From positions 1 to 19,959 of the forward strand of contig JBGUUX010000075.1 in NCBI GenBank assembly GCA_045133915.1: 19,959 nt of DNA, given 5' to 3'. Position numbers and translations under genes: made by a program. Of this stretch, positions 6,633 to 12,476 are shown in pieces; the first letter of the stretch is position 1, and every line of letters starts with the position of its first letter. The DNA is from RGIG7300 sp045133915 (GTDB taxonomy: Bacteria > Bacillota > Clostridia > Oscillospirales > CAG-272). The notes beneath the pieces were generated by a model that saw only the letters and a program-made list of their open reading frames with translations, did not search any database and was not told the origin of the DNA.

Positions 6633-7839
6633 GTTCGTCTCCTTTTAAGATGTTTTTATGTCTGTAACAGAGATTTACGTACTTAAGCGCGTTGAATCTC
6701 TTATCACCCTTAAACTGGTAAACGTGTTTGTCGTGGTAGATATTGAGCTTGTTTCTGCCAAGCACCGCCGCCGCAGTTACCTCTTCAAAGGGTAGTACCC
6801 AATCGCCGTTGATAACGATGCGGTCACCGTAAAGCTCAATAGCTGCTTCCTTACAAAGCTTCTGCTTACGCTTGTTGATGATGACCTCGGAGATCATAGC
6901 TTTGTCTGTGAATATGGGTTTTTCGGTATGCAGACGGGTATCTGTAGAATTGACGTAAGCCTTCTGTGCGTCATACCACTGTGACATAAATTTATAGGGA
7001 ACACCGGTAAGGGTCATATCCTCGCCGTAGGTTATCTCCTTACCGCAGGACTGACACCACGCCTTATGTCCCTTACTTTCAAACTTGGCAAAGCCGCAGT
7101 CGGGACAGTAGTATATAGCTCGTTCAAGATATTCGGCACGTTTTTTATGCTTAAAGACGCCTTCGGTCTCATTGACGTAGAGCTCTTTTTCGATGATGGC
7201 AAAAAGCTCGTCGTCGGTCATAGTCGCATACTCCTCAGGCTGTATGACCTTAGAAACGTAAGCACGCATCTTACCTCTGCGGACAACGTCGCTCCATCTG
7301 GGCTGAACACCGTAGCCGCCCTCAATACGGTAGAGGGCAATAGGCATCTTAAGTTTGCGGGCAAGGGATGCGATAACGGGGGACATATACTCGGTTCTGC
7401 CGCTATAGGTACGGTTACCTTCGGGGGCGATGGCAATAGTGCCGCCTTCCTTTGCAACCTTCATACAGTTACGGATAGCCGTTATATCTGCCGCCTGCTT
7501 CTTTATGGGAATGGGCGCTATAAGATAACGTATGCAAGAGGAAATAAACCCGTTGGAAAAGATATCCTCGGTAGCCACGTAATATATGGATCCGGGAATA
7601 GAAATTCCCAAAAAGAACTGGTCAAAGGGGGTGGTGTGATTACAGAGAACAAAGTAGGGTCTGTCCTCTTTTTCCTTGAATTTTTCTATCTTGATGCCGT
7701 AGCGCCAGATGGTATAAGGCGCAAGCAGAACGAACGCAATGTTACGCACAACAAGATGTCTTGGTCTTATCCAAGGCTTCTGAGGTTTTTTATCGGTTTT
7801 TTTAGGTACCTCCGTAGGTATCTTTTCTTTAGTATCCAT
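6610..7839 (-). CDS. PlsC-like lysophospholipid acyltransferase with C-terminal zinc ribbon
   Basis: This 409-residue protein has a lysophosphatidic acid acyltransferase core in its first half. NHTTPFD supplies the catalytic HX4D pair (H68, D73), and APEGNRTYSG (138-147) is the acyl-acceptor motif. A hydrophobic stretch at 33-47 may bind the membrane. Typical 1-acylglycerol-3-phosphate acyltransferases are about 200-250 aa. Here residues 244-265 form a zinc ribbon (CPDC-13-CQSC, C245, C248, C262, C265), followed by about 140 residues of unassigned, probably beta-rich sequence. The N-terminus is Lys/Pro-rich and soluble. It is first in the operon with the symporter and bcp, under a strong promoter at 7874-7902. 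Phospholipid acylation is the likely role. The acceptor and the function of the extension are unknown. Confidence 0.85.
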   Translation of the reverse strand: MDTKEKIPTEVPKKTDKKPQKPWIRPRHLVVRNIAFVLLAPYTIWRYGIKIEKFKEKEDRPYFVLCNHTTPFDQFFLGISIPGSIYYVATEDIFSNGFISSCIRYLIAPIPIKKQAADITAIRNCMKVAKEGGTIAIAPEGNRTYSGRTEYMSPVIASLARKLKMPIALYRIEGGYGVQPRWSDVVRRGKMRAYVSKVIQPEEYATMTDDELFAIIEKELYVNETEGVFKHKKRAEYLERAIYYCPDCGFAKFESKGHKAWCQSCGKEITYGEDMTLTGVPYKFMSQWYDAQKAYVNSTDTRLHTEKPIFTDKAMISEVIINKRKQKLCKEAAIELYGDRIVINGDWVLPFEEVTAAAVLGRNKLNIYHDKHVYQFKGDKRFNALKYVNLCYRHKNILKGDEHGEFLGL

Positions 7840-7873
7840 ACCGTCCTCCGCAGAAGATTAAATCTATCAAGTT

Positions 7874-7902
7874 ATTGTACCACAAAACTCTTGTTTTTTC
7901 AA
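7874..7902 (-). promoter_or_regulatory. Sigma-A promoter for the acyltransferase-symporter-bcp operon
   Basis: On the minus strand TTGAAA (7897-7902), 17-bp spacer, TACAAT (7874-7879). It lies about 35 bp upstream of ATG 7839, which is preceded by GGAGG. Confidence 0.8.
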
Positions 7903-7912
7903 CAATTTGCGG

Positions 7913-7943
7913 CAAAAAATAATGACCGAGATTATCGGTCATT
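7913..7943 (-). terminator. Terminator of the choloylglycine hydrolase gene
   Basis: A 9-bp stem, AATGACCGA (7921-7929) with TCGGTCATT (7935-7943), is followed on the minus strand by ATTTTTTG. It overlaps the stop codon of the hydrolase gene. Confidence 0.85.
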
Positions 7944-8754
7944 AAAATTCTATGCATCTGATATTCAGATTATCATATTCGGTATAGTAATATTTATTAC
8001 TTTCAAGATCACAGCAGCAACTGTATTGGGTGTACTCCTCACTGCCCTCGGGGGTCAAAACAGAGCCCCTTGGCATTGCCACCGAATAAAGAAGATGAAA
8101 AAGATGGTTATATCCAAGTCCTGCGGGAGAGTTTTTTAAATGAAAGTCAGCACGTACAAATCTTGACATGGACGAGAGATCTCCGGGCACCCCAAGTCCT
8201 CCCATACCGAGACTGTAATCACCCTCCCGCGAGTGGGGCGAGAGCCGTTTATAGTTGTTAAGATTGAAGCTCTGTATATCAAAGGGTGGGTTGTTTGTAA
8301 GCACGTGGTGGGGATTTTGGTATATTTTCAGCCCATTTTCGGTGCTTTCGAGAACAATTGATGCGTTTTTGTCGGATATCATCCAATGAAGTGGGGATAA
8401 AGGGACATCTTCGGAAAAAGGGCGGTGGAGGATATTGACCTTACAAAGCTCCTTTGCCACCTCGTCCACCGTAGAAAAATTGCCTATAATATAGGGGATA
8501 AGCTCGTAGGGAGCGAGATTGATCCTATGCTTATCAAGAGGGAAATAAACTGCATTCCCGGGAAAATTGAGCCCCGCCATTGCAAGTCCTCTGTCATTCA
8601 TAGCATCAAAATACAGGGGATATCCATTTGCTTCTATACCCATACCCATAACGGGATATTTGCCGTTACGGTTTATTATTACCTTGGTATCATAGCGACA
8701 CCACAGATCGAGATTTCTTCCGAAATAATTTTCGTATTTAATTGCAGTACACAT
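7942..8754 (-). CDS. Compact choloylglycine hydrolase family protein (bile salt hydrolase / penicillin V acylase-like)
   Basis: An Ntn-hydrolase of 270 residues. After removal of Met1 the exposed Cys2 (MCTAIKYENY) is the nucleophile. GRNLD gives R13 and D16, GLNFPG gives N63, VLTNNPPFD gives N154 and PGDLSSMSRFVR gives R198. All are family catalytic positions. Such enzymes cleave amide bonds of conjugated bile acids, penicillin V or N-acyl homoserine lactones. The ORF can be opened from TTG 8760, but AGGAGG (8763-8768) sits 8 nt before ATG 8754 and only 2 nt before the TTG, and only the ATG puts Cys at position 2. It is clearly shorter than typical bile salt hydrolases (about 315-330): the N-terminal loop is five residues shorter and the usual C-terminal stretch after NLNIRCIEF is missing. 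There is no signal peptide, so it acts in the cytosol. Bile salt versus penicillin specificity cannot be called. Confidence 0.88.
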   Translation of the reverse strand: MCTAIKYENYFGRNLDLWCRYDTKVIINRNGKYPVMGMGIEANGYPLYFDAMNDRGLAMAGLNFPGNAVYFPLDKHRINLAPYELIPYIIGNFSTVDEVAKELCKVNILHRPFSEDVPLSPLHWMISDKNASIVLESTENGLKIYQNPHHVLTNNPPFDIQSFNLNNYKRLSPHSREGDYSLGMGGLGVPGDLSSMSRFVRADFHLKNSPAGLGYNHLFHLLYSVAMPRGSVLTPEGSEEYTQYSCCCDLESNKYYYTEYDNLNIRCIEF

Positions 8755-8762
8755 ACGCAATA

Positions 8763-8768
8763 CCTCCT
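8763..8768 (-). promoter_or_regulatory. Ribosome binding site fixing the hydrolase start
   Basis: A full AGGAGG on the minus strand, 8 nt before ATG 8754. It rules out the in-frame TTG at 8760, which is only 2 nt away, and so establishes Cys as residue 2. Confidence 0.85.
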
Positions 8769-8780
8769 TTGATTTATTTT

Positions 8781-8786
8781 ATTATA
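8781..8786 (-). promoter_or_regulatory. Possible -10 box for the hydrolase gene
   Basis: TATAAT on the minus strand within an AT-rich stretch. No good -35 lies at 16-18 bp (the best is TGTTCA), so this may be a weak or activator-dependent promoter, if it is one. Confidence 0.4.
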
Positions 8787-8813
8787 TATTTATCAACTTG
8801 TCATGAACACCAC

Positions 8814-8842
8814 TTGATATTCTCCCGCAAAAGGTGTAAAAT
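8814..8842 (+). promoter_or_regulatory. Sigma-A promoter for the radical SAM gene
   Basis: TTGATA (8814-8819), 17-bp spacer, TAAAAT (8837-8842). The predicted start is about 20 nt before ATG 8869. It is divergent from the hydrolase gene. Confidence 0.75.
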
Positions 8843-8868
8843 TAATTATCAAAACTTTGGAGTAAATC

Positions 8869-9702
8869 ATGCCAAATAAAGCATTTTTTGAAATAACCAA
8901 CGCCTGCAATCTAAAATGCTCCTTTTGTCACGGGACAAAAAGAGAAATAAAATATCTGTCTTTAAGCGAGTTTGAGGCAGGAGCAAAGCAGTTACGTTCA
9001 TTTGCCGATTATCTTTATTTTCACCTTATGGGTGAGCCCCTCCTGCATCCCTTGCTCAAAGATTTTCTGCATATTGCCGATGAGCTGGGATTTCGTGTAA
9101 TACTGACCACCAACGGAACTCTGCTTGACAAAAAGAAGGATGTTTTGCTGTCTGCAAAGGCTCTTCATAAGGTCAGCATTTCTCTGCACAGCTACGAGGC
9201 AAACAATATAGGTATGTCTGTTAACGAGTATCTTAAGATATGCTTTGATTTCTGCCGTGAGGCGGCAAGCAAGGGTATAATTGCCGTTATGCGACTGTGG
9301 AACGAGGGTGGTGCAGACACCCTTAACGAAAAGATACTTAATGAAATGCATACTTATTTTCCCGATGAATGGAAGGAAATATATTCGGGATATAAGCTTT
9401 GTGAAAAGGTATTCCTTGAGTGGGGGCAAAAATTCGACTGGCCCGACGTGGATGCAGAATATGCAGGGGACACTCACTCCTGCTACGGACTGCGGGATCA
9501 GATCGGAGTTCTGTCCGACGGCAGCGTTGTTCCCTGCTGTCTTGATGCGGAAGGAAGGATAAATTTAGGAAATATATTTGAGACTCCCCTCGATGAAATA
9601 TTAAATTCACCCAGAGCCAAAGCTCTCAAAGAATCTTTTGAAAAAAGAAAAATAACCGAAGAGCTGTGTTGCCACTGCGGTTATGCGAAAATGAGATATT
9701 AG
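8869..9702 (+). CDS. Radical SAM protein with C-terminal SPASM-like cluster domain
   Basis: This 277-residue protein begins with the radical SAM motif CNLKCSFC (C13, C17, C20), which binds the 4Fe-4S cluster that cleaves S-adenosylmethionine. GEPLLHP (55-61) is the usual GEP-type SAM-binding strand and TTNGTLL (80-86) is also typical. The C-terminal third has the SPASM pattern: HSCYGLRD (C205), SDGSVVPCCLD (C223, C224), LGNIFETPLDEI, then CCHCGY (C267, C268, C270). That implies at least one auxiliary Fe-S cluster. SPASM enzymes modify peptides or proteins (anaerobic sulfatase maturation, thioether peptides) or other substrates. No precursor peptide, sulfatase or partner is adjacent, so the substrate is unknown. 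It is monocistronic with its own promoter, and a hairpin array begins 4 bp after the stop. ATG 8869 follows TTTGGAG. Confidence 0.88.
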   Translation: MPNKAFFEITNACNLKCSFCHGTKREIKYLSLSEFEAGAKQLRSFADYLYFHLMGEPLLHPLLKDFLHIADELGFRVILTTNGTLLDKKKDVLLSAKALHKVSISLHSYEANNIGMSVNEYLKICFDFCREAASKGIIAVMRLWNEGGADTLNEKILNEMHTYFPDEWKEIYSGYKLCEKVFLEWGQKFDWPDVDAEYAGDTHSCYGLRDQIGVLSDGSVVPCCLDAEGRINLGNIFETPLDEILNSPRAKALKESFEKRKITEELCCHCGYAKMRY

Positions 9703-9705
9703 AAG

Positions 9706-9809
9706 GCGATATTTTTGCCTTCGGCAAAAGCGATATGTCCGTTTTACGAACGCGATATATATTGCTTCACAATATGCGATATGATATAAATCCCACGGGG
9801 ATTTATATC
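9706..9809. repeat. GCGATAT-hairpin array (four units)
   Basis: Four exact GCGATAT heptamers start at 9706, 9730, 9752 and 9776 (periods 24, 22, 24). Each is followed by a different inverted repeat: TTTTGCC/GGCAAAA (9713-9729), a GTCCGT/ACGAAC stem with one mismatch (9737-9751), ATATTG/CAATAT (9759-9775), and the 12-bp GATATAAATCCC/GGGATTTATATC (9783-9809). It starts 4 bp after the radical SAM stop and runs into a terminator. Constant heptamer plus variable palindrome is not a normal terminator or CRISPR pattern. Confidence 0.85.
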
Positions 9810-9812
9810 GTG

Positions 9813-9840
9813 AGAGCCGTCGCTTTGCGACGGCTCTTGT
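9813..9840. terminator. Bidirectional terminator hairpin between radical SAM and HD genes
   Basis: A perfect 11-bp stem, AGAGCCGTCGC (9813-9823) with GCGACGGCTCT (9827-9837) and loop TTT, is followed by TTGTTA. It separates two convergent genes and closes the hairpin array. The T tract is weak on both strands. Confidence 0.65.
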
Positions 9841-10418
9841 TAGTGTTCAAGAAAATACGTAGACTCCATATCTGCGGTCATAAGGGCATAAGCCAAGGGG
9901 AAACGCTGAAGCGCATCGCCTACCTGTCTTGCATCCTCGTTACCCGAGAAGCCCATATGATATCTGATGGCAAACGCCTCGTCACGGGTCAGACGCATAA
10001 AACCGGAGGCTATATACACCGACTTTTCGCCGTGGCCGTAGGGGAGCTTATCGTCATAGTCGTAGCTGGGTACCTTTTCCCACACACCCTGGTCGTTCTT
10101 GACGTTACGGAAACCCGGCTTGTAGGTGTTGGTCTTGCAGAGGTCGTGAAGCAGAGACACGATAGCGATGCTCTCGTCGGTAAAGTTAAGACCGTAGGTC
10201 TCCTTGACACGGGGTCTTGCAAGATAATCTACCAGACAGTCATAAACGTTAAGGCTGTGCTCGCAGAGACCGCCCTCGTATGCGCAGTGGAAACGTGCGC
10301 TTGCAGGAGCGGTAAAGAAGTCGGACTGAGCCGAGCAAAGATGCTCAAGGAGCTTGTCCGCGCCCTCGCGTTTGATGTTGTCGCGGTATATCTGTATAAA
10401 TCTTTCTTTATTAGTCAT
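9840..10418 (-). CDS. HD-domain phosphohydrolase-like protein
   Basis: This 192-residue cytosolic protein has an HD-superfamily metal site: H44 and H54 in RFHCAYEGGLCEHSLNV, the H91-D92 doublet in SLLHDLCK, H129 in PYGHGEKS, H154 in IRYHMG and D183 in TADMEST. The EGGLxEHS..V pattern followed by LLHD resembles the HD domain of YhaM-type 3'-5' exoribonucleases and stand-alone Firmicute HD hydrolases. No OB-fold or other domain is present. The substrate (nucleotide, oligonucleotide or other phosphate ester) is not determined. It starts 9 nt after the acetyltransferase stop with AAGGGTG upstream, so the two genes form an operon from the promoter at 10941-10969. Confidence 0.8.
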   Translation of the reverse strand: MTNKERFIQIYRDNIKREGADKLLEHLCSAQSDFFTAPASARFHCAYEGGLCEHSLNVYDCLVDYLARPRVKETYGLNFTDESIAIVSLLHDLCKTNTYKPGFRNVKNDQGVWEKVPSYDYDDKLPYGHGEKSVYIASGFMRLTRDEAFAIRYHMGFSGNEDARQVGDALQRFPLAYALMTADMESTYFLEH

Positions 10419-10427
10419 ATCGCACCC

Positions 10428-10907
10428 TTAGTTACAGATAAGGTTAGCATAAATGCCGGGATGGTCGCCGATAACCTGTGCGTTAAGTGTCTTGATATAA
10501 TACTCAACGGGACCTGCGTTGATTATGGCATAACCATATCCCTTTTCACGCATTGCAAGAAGGCACTTTGCGGTAAGAGCGGAGCCGATACCGAGCTTTC
10601 TTGCCTTTGCGGCAACGCCCAGAGGACCGTAGTAACCAAGTGCGGTAGAGTCGTAGCAAGCAAAGCCTACTACCTCACCGTCAAGGGTGGCAATATAGCA
10701 GGTGGAGTTGAAGATAGCCTTTTCGCACTCGTCTGCCCAGCCCTGAGAAAACTCTCTCTTGATAAACTCAAGTATCTCGGTCTTATCGGGACCAAGACCT
10801 CTCTTGATGCCTACGCCCTTTTCCTTCATAGCCTTGGTGGGGTCATCGTCGTTGGGAAGGTTATATAAATTAACCAGTATATCTAAATCCTGAAGCTGTT
10901 CTGACAT
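10428..10907 (-). CDS. GNAT-family N-acetyltransferase
   Basis: This 159-residue protein has the GNAT acetyl-CoA signature. Strand 4 and motif A read GPLGVAAKARKLGIGSALTAKCL (about 94-116), with the pyrophosphate loop RKLGIG at 103-108. The preceding CYIATLDGEVVGFACYD is the usual beta-strand pair. The first 45 residues are less typical and contain KRGLGPDKTEILEFIKREF. It transfers acetyl from acetyl-CoA to an unknown amine. It is first in a two-gene unit with the HD protein. ATG 10907 follows GAGGAG by 8 nt, under a fully consensus promoter. Nothing in the context identifies the acceptor. Confidence 0.85.
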   Translation of the reverse strand: MSEQLQDLDILVNLYNLPNDDDPTKAMKEKGVGIKRGLGPDKTEILEFIKREFSQGWADECEKAIFNSTCYIATLDGEVVGFACYDSTALGYYGPLGVAAKARKLGIGSALTAKCLLAMREKGYGYAIINAGPVEYYIKTLNAQVIGDHPGIYANLICN

Positions 10908-10940
10908 GTTGTTTCTCCTCTGTTATTACAATATAGGTTA

Positions 10941-10969
10941 ATTATATTATAAAACAGATGATTTGTCAA
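10941..10969 (-). promoter_or_regulatory. Perfect-consensus sigma-A promoter for the GNAT-HD operon
   Basis: TTGACA (10964-10969), 17-bp spacer and TATAAT (10941-10946) on the minus strand: all 12 consensus bases with optimal spacing. This implies strong constitutive expression unless something blocks it. Confidence 0.85.
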
Positions 10970-10976
10970 TCATAAA

Positions 10977-10999
10977 AGCCTTTCGCTTGGCGAAAGGCT
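10977..10999. terminator. Hairpin upstream of the GNAT promoter
   Basis: A perfect 10-bp stem, AGCCTTTCGC/GCGAAAGGCT with a 3-nt loop, is followed on the minus strand by TTTATG. It is probably a backup terminator for rplJ-rplL read-through, insulating the next promoter. Confidence 0.55.
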
Positions 11000-11002
11000 C
11001 CC

Positions 11003-11037
11003 TTAATTTTGCATTTTGCATTTTGAATTTTGCATTA
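11003..11037. repeat. 35-bp dispersed repeat, copy 2 (T-rich variant)
   Basis: The unit starts TTAATTTTGCATTTTGC. It matches 4755-4789 at 30 of 35 bases and all five differences are T here for C there. It sits between two hairpins downstream of rplL. Confidence 0.8.
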
Positions 11038-11040
11038 TAA

Positions 11041-11066
11041 AAAGGCAGTCATAAGACTGCCTTTTT
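11041..11066 (-). terminator. Terminator of rplJ-rplL
   Basis: A 10-bp stem, AAAGGCAGTC (11041-11050) with GACTGCCTTT (11055-11064) and a 4-nt loop, flanked by A and T runs on both sides. It lies about 25 bp after the rplL stop. Confidence 0.85.
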
Positions 11067-11090
11067 ACTGCTATCACTTTGGGTGAAAAA

Positions 11091-11462
11091 TTACTTAACT
11101 TCAACCTCTGCGCCAGCCTCGGTAAGCTGAGCCTTAAGAGCCTCTGCTTCTTCCTTGGAAACGCCTTCCTTAAGGGTCTTAGGAGCGCCCTCAACGAGGT
11201 CCTTAGCGTCCTTAAGGCCGAGACCTGTGATCTCACGTACAACCTTAATAACGTTGAGCTTGGAAGCACCAGCTGCCTTAAGGATAACGTCGAACTCGGT
11301 CTTCTCTTCCTCAGCTGCTGCTGCGGGAGCTGCACCTGCCATAGCTACGGGAGCTGCGGATACGCCGAACTCCTCCTCAACTGCCTTTACGAGGTCGTTG
11401 AGCTCGAGAATTGTAAGAGACTTGATCTCTTCAAGAATGTTTGTGATCTTTTCGCTTGCCAT
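11091..11462 (-). CDS. rplL: 50S ribosomal protein L7/L12
   Basis: This 123-residue ribosomal stalk protein recruits and stimulates translational GTPases on the 50S subunit. The N-terminal dimerisation helix region (MASEKITNILEEIKSLTILE) is followed by an Ala/Pro-rich hinge (about 37-52, APVAMAGAAPAAAAEEE). The globular C-terminal domain holds the characteristic KLNVIKVVREITGLGLKDAKDLVE helix and ends in GAEVEVK. The frame extends to a TTG at 11477, but GGAGG (11471-11475) overlaps that codon and lies 8 nt from ATG 11462, so the latter is the start. It follows rplJ after 76 bp and is followed by a terminator. Confidence 0.98.
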   Translation of the reverse strand: MASEKITNILEEIKSLTILELNDLVKAVEEEFGVSAAPVAMAGAAPAAAAEEEKTEFDVILKAAGASKLNVIKVVREITGLGLKDAKDLVEGAPKTLKEGVSKEEAEALKAQLTEAGAEVEVK

Positions 11463-11470
11463 TTTTAAAT

Positions 11471-11475
11471 CCTCC
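11471..11475 (-). promoter_or_regulatory. Ribosome binding site fixing the rplL start
   Basis: GGAGG on the minus strand, 8 nt before ATG 11462. It rules out the upstream in-frame TTG, whose own codon overlaps it. Confidence 0.85.
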
Positions 11476-11538
11476 AATAATAAGATAAATTTTTTAAGTT
11501 AGTTGGCTGTGGCAAAATTATTGTAATAGAGCTGCCAC

Positions 11539-12087
11539 TTACTCTGCTGCGGGAGCTTCCTCTGCGGGAGCTTCCTCTGCTGCGGGAACTTCCTCGCCGC
11601 TCTTGTCGATAATAGCCTGGAGACCATATGCGAGCTTGTAAAGAGGAGACTGGATGCTTCCGAGCAACTTGCAGATAAGGCCTTCTCTTGAAGGAATATC
11701 AGCAAGCGCGTTTACTGCTGCTGCGTCGATAACGCCATTATCAATGAAACCTGCCTTGATCTCGAAGGTTTCGATCTTCTCTGCGTACTTCTTAAGGATC
11801 TTTGCTGCTGCAACGGGATCGTTTTCACTTACTGCGAAAGCGGTCATACCCTCAAGGTACTGCTTCATTTCACCGTAGCCTGCTTCCTCGCATGCACGAC
11901 CGGTAATGCTGTTCTTGTAAACCTTGTAGTCTACACCTGCTGCACGCATTTCTGCACGGAGCTTAGTGTCGTCGTCAACGGTAATACCCTGATAGTTTAC
12001 CAGAACACCTGCGGTTGCGTTCTTAATTTTCTCTGCGAGAACTGCTACATCGTTCTGCTTCTTAGCTAAGATTTTTGCGCTAGGCAT
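11539..12087 (-). CDS. rplJ: 50S ribosomal protein L10
   Basis: This 182-residue protein is the base of the ribosomal stalk: it binds 23S rRNA and carries the L7/L12 dimers. MPSAKILAKKQNDVAVLAEKI, GVLVNYQGITVDD and YKVYKNSITGRA are family-typical, and the C-terminal helix region (SPLYKLAYGLQAIIDKSG) binds L12. It ends in a short acidic tail of EEAPA-like repeats, which adds roughly 15 residues to the usual length. The reading frame extends 25 codons further up to 12162, but a perfect AGGAGGTG (12096-12103) lies 8 nt from ATG 12087 and the extension overlaps the L10 leader RNA. L10, alone or with L12, is expected to repress its own mRNA through that leader. Confidence 0.97.
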   Translation of the reverse strand: MPSAKILAKKQNDVAVLAEKIKNATAGVLVNYQGITVDDDTKLRAEMRAAGVDYKVYKNSITGRACEEAGYGEMKQYLEGMTAFAVSENDPVAAAKILKKYAEKIETFEIKAGFIDNGVIDAAAVNALADIPSREGLICKLLGSIQSPLYKLAYGLQAIIDKSGEEVPAAEEAPAEEAPAAE

Positions 12088-12253
12088 GTTCTTTTCACCT
12101 CCTGAAAATATTTGGGCGTCTTTTTGAAAAACAAAAAGACCTTCTTCGGCTAAAGAAAACATACCAACCGATAGAAAGTCAACAAATCATAATATTTGAA
12201 ACTCTTTCCTCGGCAGGACATTTTACTTTTAAACCTGCTGTCTTTGGATAGCC
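12088..12253 (-). ncRNA. L10 leader (autoregulatory 5' UTR of rplJ-rplL)
   Basis: The roughly 165-nt leader carries the L10-leader signature. On the minus strand AGACAGCAGG (12234-12243) precedes CCTGCCGAGG (12208-12217), and GCAGG pairs with CCTGC to form the conserved stem with the AGAC and CGAGG internal loop. These are the parts bound by the L10-L12 complex in Firmicutes. Just before the ribosome binding site is a second AT-rich stem, GTCTTTTT/AAAAAGAC (12118-12125 with 12133-12140), possibly the expression-platform hairpin. Boundaries are estimated from the promoter and the start codon. Confidence 0.85.
12096..12103 (-). promoter_or_regulatory. Ribosome binding site fixing the rplJ start
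   Basis: AGGAGGTG on the minus strand, 8 nt before ATG 12087. It decides against the longer in-frame start at 12162. Confidence 0.88.
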
Positions 12254-12258
12254 TGGAT

Positions 12259-12287
12259 ATAATATCACATTTGATTTTATTTGTCAA
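12259..12287 (-). promoter_or_regulatory. Sigma-A promoter for rplJ-rplL
   Basis: TTGACA (12282-12287), 17-bp spacer, TATTAT (12259-12264) on the minus strand. It lies immediately upstream of the L10 leader. Confidence 0.85.
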
Positions 12288-12348
12288 TACCTTTTTTAAA
12301 AAAACACAAAATTTTAAAATTCGGTATATATTATATATAATAAATGAA

Positions 12349-12386
12349 GAAAACAGTTCAAACGAACTGTTTTCATAACTTTTTTA
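12349..12386. terminator. Terminator hairpin downstream of the nucleoside kinase
   Basis: A perfect 11-bp stem, GAAAACAGTTC (12349-12359) with GAACTGTTTTC (12364-12374) and loop AAAC. A run of six T follows on the plus strand and only TTTTC on the minus strand. It separates the kinase 3' end from the rplJ promoter. Its outer bases match the hairpin at 4722-4750. Confidence 0.65.
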
Positions 12387-12396
12387 TTATTTCAAA

Positions 12397-12476
12397 GTAC
12401 CGTTGTACACCCCATCGGGTGAGATCAGGGGATTTCAACCGAAGAGTATGCGAAGTATGCCTGCGGCGGCTCGCCG
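12397..12476. other. Non-coding stretch with several small palindromes behind the nucleoside kinase
   Basis: No gene is visible between the kinase stop and its terminator. The stretch holds GTAC-4-GTAC (12397-12408), CACCC-4-GGGTG (12408-12421), a direct repeat GTATGC (12446-12451 and 12455-12460) and GCGG-4-CCGC (12466-12477), which runs into the kinase stop codon. Base composition differs from the AT-rich flank. I see no second copy in the window. Confidence 0.5.

Noticed and set aside
7066..8139. Long plus-strand open frame across the acyltransferase gene
   Set aside because: Antisense to a well-supported gene, without homology, promoter or ribosome binding site.
9706..9809. CRISPR array
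   Set aside because: The repeated unit is only 7 bp, the inserts are self-complementary and 15-27 bp, and no cas gene is nearby.
9666..10868. 400-codon plus-strand open frame across the HD and GNAT genes
   Set aside because: It is antisense to two genes with clear family motifs, runs through the hairpin array and its terminator, and its peptide has no recognisable features.
11003..11335. Arg/Leu-rich minus-strand ORF overlapping rplL, ending MQNSKCKMQN
   Set aside because: Out-of-frame shadow of rplL. Its last residues are merely the translation of the 35-bp repeat.
12088..12162. Longer L10 start adding 25 residues
   Set aside because: The extension lies in the L10 leader RNA, and the perfect ribosome binding site at 12096-12103 serves ATG 12087.
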